This document shows positions 34,416 through 43,452 of a stretch of DNA of 64,000 nt, piece by piece. Source of the stretch: Streptomyces sp. NBC_00820 (lineage in GTDB: Bacteria; Actinomycetota; Actinomycetes; Streptomycetales; Streptomycetaceae). The number at the start of each line of letters is the position of its first letter. Position 1 is the stretch's first letter. The DNA lies in contig NZ_CP108882.1 in the NCBI RefSeq assembly GCF_036347055.1, forward strand, positions 6,932,001 through 6,996,000, read 5' to 3'. A model generated the notes under the pieces. That model did no database searches. It was not told the DNA's origin and saw only the letters and a program-made list of their open reading frames with translations. The translations under genes and the position numbers were made by a program.

Positions 34416-34937
34416 TCAGGGGCCGAGCCGAGGTGCCTCCGCCCCCGCGTCGACCGGTCCGGCCCCCTGCTCCACCCGGGCCGCCAGCTCCCGGGCCCAG
34501 CCGGCGAGCCCGGCGATGTCCACTCCGTAGGGCCGGTCCTCGCCCCGCTCGGCAGCCCAGGCCTCGACCGCGCCCGCCCCGCGCCGCAGCAGCCGCGCGC
34601 CTCCGGTGGTGTTCCCGCGCGCCGAGTGCGTGAGCCCCACCGCCAGCTGGGCCATGCCCCGCCACAGAGCGCGCTCGTCCTCGGGGCCCGACTTCCAGGC
34701 GTCCTCGAACACCTCGTGCGCGTGGAACGGCTTCCCCGCCGCCATCAGTGCCCGCGCCTCGGCGACCGTCTCCTCCGGGGTCCGTACGACCCCCTCGGGC
34801 TGCCGCTCGACCCCTGCCGAGCCGTACGGCAGCGGCCGCCCCAGCCCGTCCCGGGGCCGGGCGCTCCGCGCCCGCCCGGCGATGTCCCGGTCCCGGCCGT
34901 CGGCCGGCCCTCCCGCAGCCGTGTCCGTGTCTCCCAT
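34416..34937 (-). CDS. DUF309 domain protein
   Basis: This 173-residue protein has an Arg/Gly-rich, low-complexity N-terminus of about 55 residues, then the DUF309 helical domain. The family signature FHAHEVFEDAWKSGPEDERALWRGMAQLAVGLTHSARGNTTGGARLLRRG is largely intact (residues about 75-125, containing the His-Glu-x-x-Glu motif). DUF309 proteins resemble a metal-binding four-helix fold but have no proven activity. The gene precedes tRNA-Pro, which is on the opposite strand. The spacer downstream of it has repeated GGAGTGGGCC units. Confidence 0.85.
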   Translation of the reverse strand: MGDTDTAAGGPADGRDRDIAGRARSARPRDGLGRPLPYGSAGVERQPEGVVRTPEETVAEARALMAAGKPFHAHEVFEDAWKSGPEDERALWRGMAQLAVGLTHSARGNTTGGARLLRRGAGAVEAWAAERGEDRPYGVDIAGLAGWARELAARVEQGAGPVDAGAEAPRLGP

Positions 34938-35041
34938 GAGACCGATTGTCCCTCCGCGCAGGGGGCCGTCTTCGATACAGCCCCGTACGTGGGGTAAAGT
35001 GCTGTTCGCGCGATCACGCGGGTCACCGCGAGTGAGTGCAT

Positions 35042-35115
<74 letters not shown>

Positions 35116-35135
35116 CTCGAAAGAGTCGCAGATCA

Positions 35136-35179
35136 GGGGCCGTTTCGGAGAAATCCGGGACGGCCCCTTGATCGTTTTT
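35136..35179 (+). terminator. Rho-independent terminator of tRNA-Pro
   Basis: The stem GGGGCCGT / ACGGCCCC is followed by TTGATCGTTTTT, starting 20 bases beyond the tRNA. It is the clearest T-tailed terminator in the window. Confidence 0.85.
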
Positions 35180-35858
35180 GGGAACCAGTTGGGGACCAGC
35201 GCACTTGACTTCGCTGAAGCGCACCCTGACCAGTCAAGGTGCGCCATATCGTCCGTCGGTGCGCACACTTTCCGCCCTCCGCGGGGCAGCGGCGTGCCCG
35301 TGCTGCCGGCCACCTGTGCCCGGTGTGTCGAGGACGGCTTCCCGACCTCAAGAGACGGCTGGAGGCCGCGGGGAACCTCTCTGAGCTGCCGGACAGCGGC
35401 TGACGGTTCCGCCGGTCGGGCTTCGTCGATGGCCAAGCGATGACCTGCCTGCGCCGGGCGCGCACCACTTCTCGCCGCGGCCGAGGGCAGGCGCAACGCT
35501 TTCCAACTGTGTTGGTTGGGTGTGGGTGTGTGCACGGGGGAGTGCACCTGTGTTCATGGACGGCTCGCCACCGGATTGGGATCGGCTTCCGGTCTCGGCT
35601 GAACGACGGTGGACCCGGCTGGATGAGACGCAAAGTGAGACGGGCGCGGCGGTCGTTGCCAGAACAGCCCCGCACTGGGCCGTACTCGGCTGTTGGGCCA
35701 ACGAAGCAAGAGGCCGTGCCGGGCGTCGCGAGCGTCAGAGGTCTTCGACCTGTGATCATGGAGCGTTCATTGAAAGTGATCGACGAGGACCTCCAGGTCG
35801 CGGGCGCCGACACACCGCCGCCGTGTGGCCCTCGCGGGAACGCGTTGTAGGTGATGTG
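35180..35858. other. Gene-poor stretch downstream of tRNA-Pro
   Basis: About 680 bases contain no convincing coding sequence. Open frames exist but lack family resemblance or ribosome sites. The base composition is less GC-rich than flanking DNA. No integrase fragment and no copy of the tRNA 3' end was recognised, so an inserted element is possible but unproven. Confidence 0.5.
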
Positions 35859-36656
35859 GTGAACTGGTTGACCTCGCTGCCGGCGGTGGTGCTGGTTGTG
35901 GGCGGGCTCGTACTTGCCTTACTGGTCGCGGCCGTTGCGCGGGTCGGCGTCCGGGCGCTCGTACCGGTCGGGGAACAGGACCGGGTGCCGCAGATCGCCA
36001 CGCCCCTGATGCCGACACTCGGCGCTGCCTTCGCGATCTTCGCGGCACTCTCGCTGGCCAGCGAGGCCGGCTACTTGCGCGCAGCAGAGGGACTGGTGAG
36101 CGACGAGGCGGCCGCGGCCTCCCGCCTGGCATGGGCGGCGACAAGTCCGCGAGTCCAGTCGGAGCCGATCCATGCGGCACTGCTGGACTACTTGCAGACC
36201 ACGCGTGTCAGGGAATGGGCGGGTACAGCAGCGGCGTCCGGTGACGACCCGGCCACCGCTCGCGCGATCGCACGGCTGGAGCGGAGTGTGCGCACCGAGG
36301 CGGCTCGGCCCGAGGCGGGAACCCCGACTGGCACGGAGCTGGTGGTTTCCCTGGACGGTGTCACCAGCAGTCGTCGCGCCCGCGTCGCGGCCGCCTCGCG
36401 CGACGTCCCCGCGCTCTACCTGGTCACGCTTGTGGTCAGCGGACTGGCCTTGATCGTGAACTCTGGCGCACTGGTCTTCCGCAGCAGCCTGCGAACGTCA
36501 CTGCTCGTCGTGGGTGTTGCGAGTGTGGTCGGGCTGAGCCTGGCGTTGCTCTTCGCGCTCAGCGCGCCCTGGAGTGGACCGCTCATCGTCAGTGGGCATC
36601 CACTCGACACCATCATCGGGGACCTGAAGTCCGGCTTCTTCGATGGTAGGCCATAG
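35859..36656 (+). CDS. DUF4239-like membrane protein
   Basis: This protein of about 265 residues has four predicted membrane helices: two at the N-terminus (LPAVVLVVGGLVLALLVAAVA; ATPLMPTLGAAFAIFAALSLASEAG), a long soluble middle rich in Ala/Arg, and two at the C-terminus (ALYLVTLVVSGLALIVNSGALVF; SLLVVGVASVVGLSLALLFAL). This layout fits the bestrophin-like DUF4239 family. A GTG (or the GTG one codon before) is the start. Its end overlaps the start of a TetR regulator by 14 bases, so the two are likely co-transcribed. The function is unknown. Confidence 0.75.
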   Translation: MNWLTSLPAVVLVVGGLVLALLVAAVARVGVRALVPVGEQDRVPQIATPLMPTLGAAFAIFAALSLASEAGYLRAAEGLVSDEAAAASRLAWAATSPRVQSEPIHAALLDYLQTTRVREWAGTAAASGDDPATARAIARLERSVRTEAARPEAGTPTGTELVVSLDGVTSSRRARVAAASRDVPALYLVTLVVSGLALIVNSGALVFRSSLRTSLLVVGVASVVGLSLALLFALSAPWSGPLIVSGHPLDTIIGDLKSGFFDGRP

Positions 36657-37203
36657 GCGGCGGGCGCGATCAGTACGCCGACAACTGGTCACCGCGGTGG
36701 CGTTGCGGCTGTTCGTGGAGCGCGGTCCGGATGTTCCGTTCACCGAGATCGCCAAGGAAGCGGGCGTGGGGGTCGGGACGGTCTACCGCCACTTTCCGGC
36801 GCGGGAGGACCTCATCGAGGCCGCATACCGTTCGGAACTCGATGCCGTGTGCGCTGCGGCCGGGGAGCTCCTCGCGGAGATGCCGCCCGCCGACGCCCTG
36901 CGCGTCTGGATGGACCGCTTCGTCGACTACTGGGCCACCAAGATCGGTCTGACGGATGCGATCCGGGCCGTCGTGGCCGCAGGCGGGAACCCGTTCGCGC
37001 AGAGCCGTGAGCGGCTCGATGACGTGGTCGGTGAGCTGCTGTCGGCGACCGCGGCGGCAGGAGTCACGCGACCCGAGGTCGATCCGGACGATGTCGTGGT
37101 GTCGCTCAGCGGCATCGCCATGGTCGCCGGCGTGCTCGAGGAGCGCGAGCAGGTAGGTCGGGTACTCGACCTCCTGTACGAGGGGCTACGAGCCAGGCCG
37201 TGA
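36643..37203 (+). CDS. TetR-family transcriptional regulator
   Basis: This 186-residue regulator has an N-terminal helix-turn-helix (LFVERGPDVPFTEIAKEAGVGVGTVYRHFPAREDLIEAAY) and a short C-terminal ligand domain of the SCO4008/YxaF-like type. The ATG lies inside the end of the DUF4239-like gene. No palindromic operator was recognised nearby. The regulated gene may be the permease whose remnant follows. Confidence 0.88.
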   Translation: MVGHRRRARSVRRQLVTAVALRLFVERGPDVPFTEIAKEAGVGVGTVYRHFPAREDLIEAAYRSELDAVCAAAGELLAEMPPADALRVWMDRFVDYWATKIGLTDAIRAVVAAGGNPFAQSRERLDDVVGELLSATAAAGVTRPEVDPDDVVVSLSGIAMVAGVLEEREQVGRVLDLLYEGLRARP

Positions 37204-37246
37204 GCGGTGAGGCCGCCCGCGCCTCGCTCCGAGTTCGCGGGAACTC

Positions 37247-37515
37247 ATGATCGGGGGCTCCGATCGGCATCGTCGCGAAGAGGGCGGGGTTCCGCGCTCG
37301 CCGGTCGAGGGGCGCGCCTCGCGGCCCTTCGCGCCCCATGGCCGGACGGCGGTCGCTCCGGCGGCAGTCCCGCTCGTGTGGAGCTTCGCCGGGTGGGAGG
37401 CGATCACCCACATGGCGGGTGAGTTCCGTTCCCCGGCCCGTGTCCTGCCGCGGGGGACGACGGTCGCGGTCGCCATGGTCGGGATGCTGTACCTGACGGC
37501 GGCCACTTCGACGAG
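37247..37515 (+). pseudogene. Amino-acid (APC) permease fragment
   Basis: About 50 codons (VPLVWSFAGWEAITHMAGEFRSPARVLPRGTTVAVAMVGMLYLTAA) match a middle section of APC-superfamily amino-acid permeases. No start, no other helices and no continuation are present, so it is a relic. A 20-base stretch over its WSFAG part recurs about 300 bases downstream (GTGTGGAGCTTTGCCGGGTG at 37675). The rest of the 37204-37784 gap has no gene. Confidence 0.6.
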
Positions 37516-37784
37516 CACGTGTGCGGCGGACCACGGCAACTCGGCGGAGGGCAAGCCTCATCCGGTGACGGTGTGCCGGGTTACGTCCCCGTCGTCGTAC
37601 GTCCCAGTGCGGCAGGGTGCATGGCCGTCTTGCCGGTCCTCCTGGGTGTCAGGCCGGCGATTTGCGTGCGTACGGTGTGGAGCTTTGCCGGGTGTGCGCA
37701 GCGAGCCCGACTGTCCAAGCGTCCAAGATCTCTCTACGGTTGGTGACCGAGGTTCTGTGGGGCTGGATGGTCGAAGGGGGCTGT

Positions 37785-40307
37785 GTGGAAGCCGAGTTGG
37801 CTGCTCTTGCCGCGTCGGGGGCCACGACGCTGGTCGGGCTGATCGTGTCGGAGTCCTGGGAGCGGGCGAAGGGTGGCTTGGTCCGGTTCTTCGGACGGCG
37901 TGCTCCGGGTGCGGCTGCCGAGGAGGAACTGCAGGAAGAACGCGCGGAGTTGGACAGGGCGCGGACGGCAGGGGACGCCGATGCCCGGGAACGGGTCCAG
38001 GAGCGCCTGCGGCAGCGACTGGAGGAGATCCTCCAGGGGGATCCCGGCGCGGCGGAGGAATTGGCCCAGCTGTTGTCCGCGGTGGCGCCGGACGCGTCAC
38101 GCACCTTCGTCAACCTGGTCAGTGGAGGGGTGAACCACGGTCCGGCCTTCCAGGGGTCGCACATCCATGGCGGCATCACCTTCCATGTCCAGTCGGCGCC
38201 GACTCCTGCTTCGGGCCTTGCGGTCAGACCTGATCAAGTGCCGCTCGTGACCGTGAAGTACAGCAACCGGCGGGCCGAACTCGCGTCCCTGGACGCCACA
38301 CTCGGCCCCCGCGTGGAGAGGGCCGGATCCGTCGCTGTCGACGTACTGGACGGACTTCCCGGAGTGGGTAAGACGGCCATGGCCTGGCGGTGGGCGGAGA
38401 CGGCCCAGGAGCGGTTCCCGGACGGGCAGTTGTACGTGGACTTCGCCGCCCTGCGTGACCAGGTCACACCGATGGCCGGTCCCGGGGCGGATGTCTCCGA
38501 GGCCCTGGCCATGTGCCTGCGGTCGCTGCCGGGAGGCGACATCGGCATGCCGGGTTCGCTGTTGGAGCGGACCAACCAGTTCCGGTCGCGGACGGCCGAC
38601 CTGCGGATCCTGCTCGTCCTTGACGACGTGAACCATCCCGCGCAGGTCCGCGCGCTGATCCCCAAGGGGCCGGGCAGCGCTGTCCTGGCCACGAGCCGGC
38701 TCAGGCTCGGTGAACTGGCCGTGCAGAACGTCGCCCGGTTGATTCGCGTCGACCCCCTGGACCCGCACGGCGGGCTGGAGCTGCTGAGGGACCGGTGCGG
38801 TGCGGAGGCGGTCGAGGCCGAACGGGAGGCCGCGGAGCGCCTGGTGGAGCTGTGCGGCGGCCTTCCTGTGGCCCTGCAGGTCGTGGCGGCACGGCTGGTC
38901 ACCGGTGACAGCCCGGGCATGGCGGAACTGGCCGCCGAACTCGACGACGAGGCCGGCCGGCTCGCCGCACTCGCACTGGACGGAGAGGAGTCTTCGGTGT
39001 CCGTGGTTCTTGGGCCCTCCTACCGGCTGCTGTCGCCCGACGCGGCCCGGCTCTACCGGCTGCTCGGATGGCTGCCGTTCGGCACCTTCGACGCCGGCGT
39101 GGCCGCGGTTGCCGCCGGCGTCGACACGAAGGGCGCGAAGCGCCTGCTGCGCGTTCTGGTGAAGGCGAGCCTGCTGGAGGCCATGAACGACGGCCGGTAC
39201 CGCATGCACGATCTCGTGCGCCTGCATGCCCGGGAACGTGCGGTCGAGGAGGAGCCGGAACCTGAAAAGGCGGCGCTGACCGAGCGAGTGGGCACGCACT
39301 ACCTTGTCCTGACCGCGTTCGCCGACCGGGCGCTCAGGAAGGAACGGCTGCGGATCGCCGAGCTTTCGGACCTGCTGCGGGACGCGGACGACCCGTTCGC
39401 CGCCGCCGACGGGCCGCCGGTGCTGGAGTGGCTGGACACCGAACACCCCGCCGTCCTGGCGATCCTGCGTGCGGTCGTCAGGTGCGAGCTGTACACCCTC
39501 GGCTGGCAACTTGCCGAGAGGTTCTCGGTGTTGTTCCTGTATCGCCGCTACCTCAGGGCGTGGCGGGAGACGCTGGAGCTGGGCATCGAGGCTGCTGCGG
39601 CAGCGGCGGCCTCCGCGGACACGACGGAGGAGAACGCGGAGGCCGCCAGGGCCGGGGAGGCCAGGCTGCGCAGCCTGTTGTCGCGCCCGTTGCTGGACCT
39701 CGGCGAGAACGACCGCGCGAAAGAGCAACTGGAGAAGGCCGTCGCTCTCGCCGACGCGACTGATCGCCTCGTTCTGCGTGCCTCCGTGCAGGAATTCCTC
39801 GGCCGGTACCTGGATGCCGTCGAGCCGGCCCGCGCTGTCGCGGCGTACCGGCGTTGCCTCGAACTCAATGAGCAGGCTGGCGAAACCCGTGGTGCCGCAC
39901 TCGCCGTCTTCTTCCTCGGATGCGCTCACGACGCCCGAGGTGATCACGCGGAAGCACTGGTGCTGCTGCGTCGGGCACAGAGGGAGCTGGAGGGCCGTGC
40001 GGAGCCCGACACGCGGATGGCCGCGCGGGTGAGGGCCGCCATCGGTGTCGTACACGGTCATCTCGGCGACACCGAGGAAGCGATCCGTGAACTGCGAGAA
40101 GCGGTTCGGGGTCTGGGCGGCGTGGCGAAGGGAATGGAGTACGAGGCGAAGGCCCGGGAGCAGCTCGCCGACGTCGCGCAGCGGGCGGGCGGCCGTGCGG
40201 AACTGGTGCGGGAGTGCCTGAGCGCGGCCGCTGACATCCACGAGGCGCTCGGCAGTCACTCCCGGGCGCGGGAACTGCGGCGACGGTTGGGGGAACTCGG
40301 CGATTGA
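37785..40307 (+). CDS. NLR-like NB-ARC ATPase with C-terminal TPR repeats
   Basis: This STAND-family signalling ATPase has about 840 residues. The N-terminal 130 residues are helical (ELAALAASGATTLVGLIVSESWERAKGGLVRFF; a charged EEELQEERAEL coil) and end in the Streptomyces-typical linker VSGGVNHGPAFQGSHIHGGITFH. The NB-ARC module follows: Walker A GLPGVGKTAMAW, Walker B LRILLVLDDVN, the sensor motif GSAVLATSRL, GLPVALQVVA, and a winged helix with the MHD-like MHDLVRLHAR. The C-terminal third has TPR repeats (CLELNEQAGETRGAALAVFFLGCAHDARGDHAEAL). The GTG start has an AAGGGGG site; ATG 37767 is an alternative. Such proteins act as regulators or anti-phage sensors. No effector domain is obvious. 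Confidence 0.85.
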   Translation: MEAELAALAASGATTLVGLIVSESWERAKGGLVRFFGRRAPGAAAEEELQEERAELDRARTAGDADARERVQERLRQRLEEILQGDPGAAEELAQLLSAVAPDASRTFVNLVSGGVNHGPAFQGSHIHGGITFHVQSAPTPASGLAVRPDQVPLVTVKYSNRRAELASLDATLGPRVERAGSVAVDVLDGLPGVGKTAMAWRWAETAQERFPDGQLYVDFAALRDQVTPMAGPGADVSEALAMCLRSLPGGDIGMPGSLLERTNQFRSRTADLRILLVLDDVNHPAQVRALIPKGPGSAVLATSRLRLGELAVQNVARLIRVDPLDPHGGLELLRDRCGAEAVEAEREAAERLVELCGGLPVALQVVAARLVTGDSPGMAELAAELDDEAGRLAALALDGEESSVSVVLGPSYRLLSPDAARLYRLLGWLPFGTFDAGVAAVAAGVDTKGAKRLLRVLVKASLLEAMNDGRYRMHDLVRLHARERAVEEEPEPEKAALTERVGTHYLVLTAFADRALRKERLRIAELSDLLRDADDPFAAADGPPVLEWLDTEHPAVLAILRAVVRCELYTLGWQLAERFSVLFLYRRYLRAWRETLELGIEAAAAAAASADTTEENAEAARAGEARLRSLLSRPLLDLGENDRAKEQLEKAVALADATDRLVLRASVQEFLGRYLDAVEPARAVAAYRRCLELNEQAGETRGAALAVFFLGCAHDARGDHAEALVLLRRAQRELEGRAEPDTRMAARVRAAIGVVHGHLGDTEEAIRELREAVRGLGGVAKGMEYEAKAREQLADVAQRAGGRAELVRECLSAAADIHEALGSHSRARELRRRLGELGD

Positions 40308-40335
40308 GGCCGGTTCTTCGGGCGGGAACGGGCGG

Positions 40336-42063
40336 CTATCCGGGTGACAGGGTGGGGCGGAGTCGTAGAACGACGTCCTCGTCCCGCACCTCACCGATCC
40401 GCAACGTCACTTGGGCGTCGTCCAGTGCGAGCCCCGCGCGCAGACAGGCGTAGACGACCGCCGTCGGAAGGCACGGGTCCATCGCCGGGCCCGTGACAGC
40501 CACCTCCACCACCCGGCCGTCCCTGAGCCCCACCAGACAGTTGCTCCCGCGCACCGACGAGGCGGCGAGAAGGCTTCCGGGCAGCCGGGTGAGGGTGTCC
40601 TCGATCCAGCGCAGCGCGCCGACCGGCGTGGGGGCGGGGTCCCGTCGGACAAGTACCGAGGCGCTCTCCGTCAGGCGGAGGTCACGCTCGTCGTCGGCAC
40701 AGGCCAGGTGCGTGAAGCAGGTGGAGGATTCCGGGCGGGCTCCGCCGTACGCGGTCACGGCCGCCGGAACGCGGTGCACGGTGACGGTCGGCGTCGTACT
40801 GTCCCCGGTGACGTCGCAGGTCACCTGCCACGAGGTGACCGGCGTGGCAGGTGGATCCGGCACCGGCAGTACCAGGGAAGCCGGTGGTGGGGAAGCCGGC
40901 TCCGGGAGCTTCAGCAACTGGTAGAGAGCGGCACGGAGCCGGGCGAGGGCATGTCCCGGCTCGGCGAAGGCCTGCGCCGCGACCGTCGCGTACCGCTGGG
41001 GCGTGTGCTCGCGTACGACGTCCTCCACCTGTTGGCGCAGATCCCCCCGTGGATCGATCCGGGGCGCGACGGCCGCCAGGCTGTGGACGGCCGTTCCGGG
41101 CACCGCTTCGTGACCGAACGCGGCGAGCAGCAGCGGTGTACCGGTCGCCGCCCCGTACAGCGTCACCGAGCCGTGATCGCCCACGAGGACGTCCGCGGCG
41201 ACGAGCGCGGACCGCCAGGCATGGATGGGCGGCATCAGCAGCAGGCCCGCGTCCAGGGCGGCGGCCTGCAGGTTGTGGAGCTGCCAGGCCCCGTGGGCCG
41301 ACCACACATTGGGGTGGACGATCGCGCCGACGCGGGCCTCGTCGCAGGGGAGTCGGGCGAGGAGACGCGGGAGCAGGTCCGGATGGCTCCCCAGGAGGGA
41401 GGTGGGCCCCCAGGTGGAACTGACCATGACCAGACGCTGATCGTCCGCGACGCCCAGCGCCTGCCTGTATGCCTTCCTGCGTGTCCGGCTCGCGATCAGC
41501 TCGTCGAAGCAAGGGTCGCCGACCAGCAGGGTGCGTCCGGCCGCCTTCGGGTGGGTGGCGAGCAACTGCTCTTCCTGAGCCGGGTGCGAGACCGCGAGCC
41601 AGGCCCGCCCGCTCTCCAGCAGGGAATCCGGCACGACCCCGGACAGCCTCTCGCGCGAACTTCGCGAATCGGGCACGCGTTTCTGGAAACCGACGCCGTG
41701 GGGCAGTACCAGCACGGGGCAGTCGCCTTCGGGTACGTCGATGTTCTCGCTGGCGGAGAGGATGAGGTCGGGGGAGATGTGCCCCAACTGCTCCCAGGGG
41801 GCGACCCGGCACCCGGCAGCGTGGAGGAGTTCGAGGACGCCGGCGTTGAAGGCGGAGGTGGGGTCGTGGGCGAAGACGACGGTTACGCGACTGTCGCCGC
41901 GCAGGAGTGCCGGCAGCGTTTCGAGGACGCGTACGGTCGAGGTGACCGTACGGGCGGCCACGACCAGGGTGCGTTCGCCGTGGAAGGTGCTCCAACGGTG
42001 GGCGTCATGCCCCACGGGCACGCGCAGTGGCCGGCTATCGAACAAGGCCGCCACCCCTGACAA
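40336..42063 (-). CDS. GT-B-like protein related to CDP-glycerol glycerophosphotransferases
   Basis: This protein of about 575 residues has a two-lobed GT-B-type core: a Rossmann-like N-lobe (ERTLVVAARTVTSTVRVLETLPALL ... VTVVFAHDP) and a C-lobe with VMVSSTWGPTSLLG, GAIVHPNVW, VLVGDHGSVTLYGAATGTPLLLA. The latter resembles the acceptor/nucleotide site of TagF/TarF enzymes. A separate C-terminal domain of about 150 residues (HLACADDERDLRLTESASVLVRRDP) is unrecognised. A TTG start with GGAG eight bases upstream is preferred. The frame remains open through the adjacent 7-bp repeat. Streptomyces homologues are, I recall, sometimes mislabelled as translation factors. The substrate is unknown. Confidence 0.75.
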   Translation of the reverse strand: MSGVAALFDSRPLRVPVGHDAHRWSTFHGERTLVVAARTVTSTVRVLETLPALLRGDSRVTVVFAHDPTSAFNAGVLELLHAAGCRVAPWEQLGHISPDLILSASENIDVPEGDCPVLVLPHGVGFQKRVPDSRSSRERLSGVVPDSLLESGRAWLAVSHPAQEEQLLATHPKAAGRTLLVGDPCFDELIASRTRRKAYRQALGVADDQRLVMVSSTWGPTSLLGSHPDLLPRLLARLPCDEARVGAIVHPNVWSAHGAWQLHNLQAAALDAGLLLMPPIHAWRSALVAADVLVGDHGSVTLYGAATGTPLLLAAFGHEAVPGTAVHSLAAVAPRIDPRGDLRQQVEDVVREHTPQRYATVAAQAFAEPGHALARLRAALYQLLKLPEPASPPPASLVLPVPDPPATPVTSWQVTCDVTGDSTTPTVTVHRVPAAVTAYGGARPESSTCFTHLACADDERDLRLTESASVLVRRDPAPTPVGALRWIEDTLTRLPGSLLAASSVRGSNCLVGLRDGRVVEVAVTGPAMDPCLPTAVVYACLRAGLALDDAQVTLRIGEVRDEDVVLRLRPTLSPG

Positions 42064-42076
42064 ACCCAAGTCTCCA

Positions 42077-42265
42077 CGCGGCTCGCGGCTCGCGGCTCGC
42101 GGCTCGCGGCTCGCGGCTCGCGGCTCGCGGCTCGCGGCTCGCGGCTCGCGGCTCGCGGCTCGCGGCTCGCGGCTCGCGGCTCGCGGCTCGCGGCTCGCGG
42201 CTCGCGGCTCGCGGCTCGCGGCTCGCGGCTCGCGGCTCGCGGCTCGCGGCTCGCGGCTCGCGGCT
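42077..42265. repeat. Heptanucleotide tandem repeat GCTCGCG, 27 copies
   Basis: Twenty-seven uninterrupted copies of a 7-base unit end 14 bases before the putative start of the GT-B-like gene. On that gene's strand all three frames are open and read as repeats of Ser-Arg-Glu-Pro-Arg-Ala-Ala. A change in copy number would change the frame of any longer product and alter promoter or ribosome-site spacing. Confidence 0.97.
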
Positions 42266-42511
42266 ATGGTGCTCTTATCGGGTTTCAAGCCGTTTGGCAA
42301 TCTTTCGGGGCCTTTTGTGGCGGGTACACGGGCGCGTGAACTCGTACACGGTAACGAATCACATCGACCGCAACGTAAGCATCGGTCACCCGGGGCGGCG
42401 AGGCACAGGGCGGACTCGTGGCCGGGGCGTAGAGGCATCGATTGACCGGGAGATCTAAAAGAAGCGGTCGAACTCCTCGCCTCGATTGATCCGGTTCCTG
42501 CGCTCGCTGTC
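42266..42511. other. Upstream region of the GT-B-like gene, no coding sequence
   Basis: About 250 bases with lower GC than the surroundings lie between the 7-bp repeat and a small gene. No promoter could be assigned with confidence, and the sequence TTGCCAAACGG...GATAAG on the minus strand has poor spacing. No conserved frame was seen. Confidence 0.45.
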
Positions 42512-42748
42512 TCAGCCGGGCTGGTCGGGGGAGGGGCTGATGGCGCTTTCCGCGCCGTAGAAGCGGCCCTGGTCGCACAGGGAGTCGATCTCGGCGTTGT
42601 CCTCCTCGCTCAGCTGCGCATCCAGCGCGACGCTGATGACGCGTCGGGCGTGCGCCAACCGCCGAGCGACTACGAACTCGTTCAGGTCCTGCAGGACTGC
42701 GACGACCTCGTCGAGGGACATGCGAATCTCTCGGGAGGACATGTCCAT
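42512..42748 (-). CDS. Small hypothetical helical protein
   Basis: This 78-residue protein begins with the start MDMSSREIRMSLDEVV and is predicted to be mostly helical (AVLQDLNEFVVARRLAHARRVISVALDAQLSEEDNAEIDSL). A GAGG ribosome site lies seven bases upstream of the ATG. The charged, leucine-spaced sequence and good codon bias make it a likely real gene. It may lie upstream of the GT-B-like gene in one transcript, but the 450-base gap makes this uncertain. No family is recognised. Confidence 0.6.
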   Translation of the reverse strand: MDMSSREIRMSLDEVVAVLQDLNEFVVARRLAHARRVISVALDAQLSEEDNAEIDSLCDQGRFYGAESAISPSPDQPG

Positions 42749-42933
42749 CGGTCGACCTCACTCCATAACTGGTTGCTCAGGCCCCAGATCCCGCTCTCGC
42801 GGACGCGGGGCTGGTCCGGGAACGCGGGCGGCTACCGATGAGCATCGGTACGTGAGCAGGCGATCCGACCGTGACCGCAGGTCAGCGCATAGATCCCGCG
42901 CGTTGGCGGGAGGTGTCATGCGCGGCACAGCTA

Positions 42934-42981
42934 CCCGACGACCTGACGACCCGACGACCTGACGACCCAACGACCCGACGA
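42934..42981. repeat. Octanucleotide repeat CYGACGAC, six copies
   Basis: Six adjacent 8-base units (CCGACGAC, CTGACGAC alternating, one CCAACGAC) lie just beyond the stop of the following minus-strand gene. They are degenerate compared with the other arrays in this window. Confidence 0.85.
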
Positions 42982-42999
42982 CCCCAAGGCGTCGATGCG

Positions 43000-43452
43000 T
43001 TACCAGGCCGGGCGGGGGTCCCGGAGTTCCGGCGGTGTGTGCTTGGGCAGTTTCTGGTGCATGTCAGTGCGCAGCAATGTGCCGGGGTTCGGCGCGTATC
43101 TCTCGGTCTGCGGTGCAGGCGGGTGGAACCGCTCCGTGCGCGGCAACGTCACCTCCACCAGCTTGCCGTCGTACATCATCCACAGGCCGAAGCAGTCGTC
43201 GTCCTGGTCGCGGATCAGCACCTGCACCCCGCCCGGATTCGACCAAGGCAGCGACTCCAGTTCCTTGAGGAGCCCGGACCGTCCCCGCTCCTTGTCGAAC
43301 TCGATCGCCCAGCCGTACCCGAAGCCGCCGTCCTGGCCCTGCACCGGTTCGAACCGCCCCCGCCAGCTGCGCCCGGGTTGCTCCCGGGTCAGCGGTTCCA
43401 TCACGTCGTCACTGTAAGGGGCCAGCACGATGACGTCCGCGGCTCTGCTCAT
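43000..43452 (-). CDS. Hypothetical protein
   Basis: This protein of about 150 residues starts MSRAADVIVLAPYSDDVMEPLTRE and contains short strand-rich stretches (GYGWAIEFDKERG; GVQVLIRDQDDDCFGLWMMYDGKLVEVTLPRTERFHPP). It has no signal peptide or membrane helix. The composition suggests a compact alpha/beta fold such as an immunity-like or SMI1-type protein, but no family could be assigned. It is a single gene on the minus strand next to an 8-bp repeat array. Confidence 0.65.
   Translation of the reverse strand: MSRAADVIVLAPYSDDVMEPLTREQPGRSWRGRFEPVQGQDGGFGYGWAIEFDKERGRSGLLKELESLPWSNPGGVQVLIRDQDDDCFGLWMMYDGKLVEVTLPRTERFHPPAPQTERYAPNPGTLLRTDMHQKLPKHTPPELRDPRPAW

Noticed and set aside
35116..35300. 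Possible integrase 3' end or attachment site directly after tRNA-Pro
   Set aside because: No recombinase motif and no second copy of the tRNA 3' end could be found in the window.
35440..35850. Open frame of 136 codons after tRNA-Pro
   Set aside because: Arg/Gly-rich composition, no family resemblance and no ribosome-binding site.
42077..42265. Heptamer array considered as part of the GT-B-like coding sequence
   Set aside because: A TTG start with a good ribosome site lies downstream, and the repeat frame has no ribosome site of its own. Kept as a possibility in the findings only.
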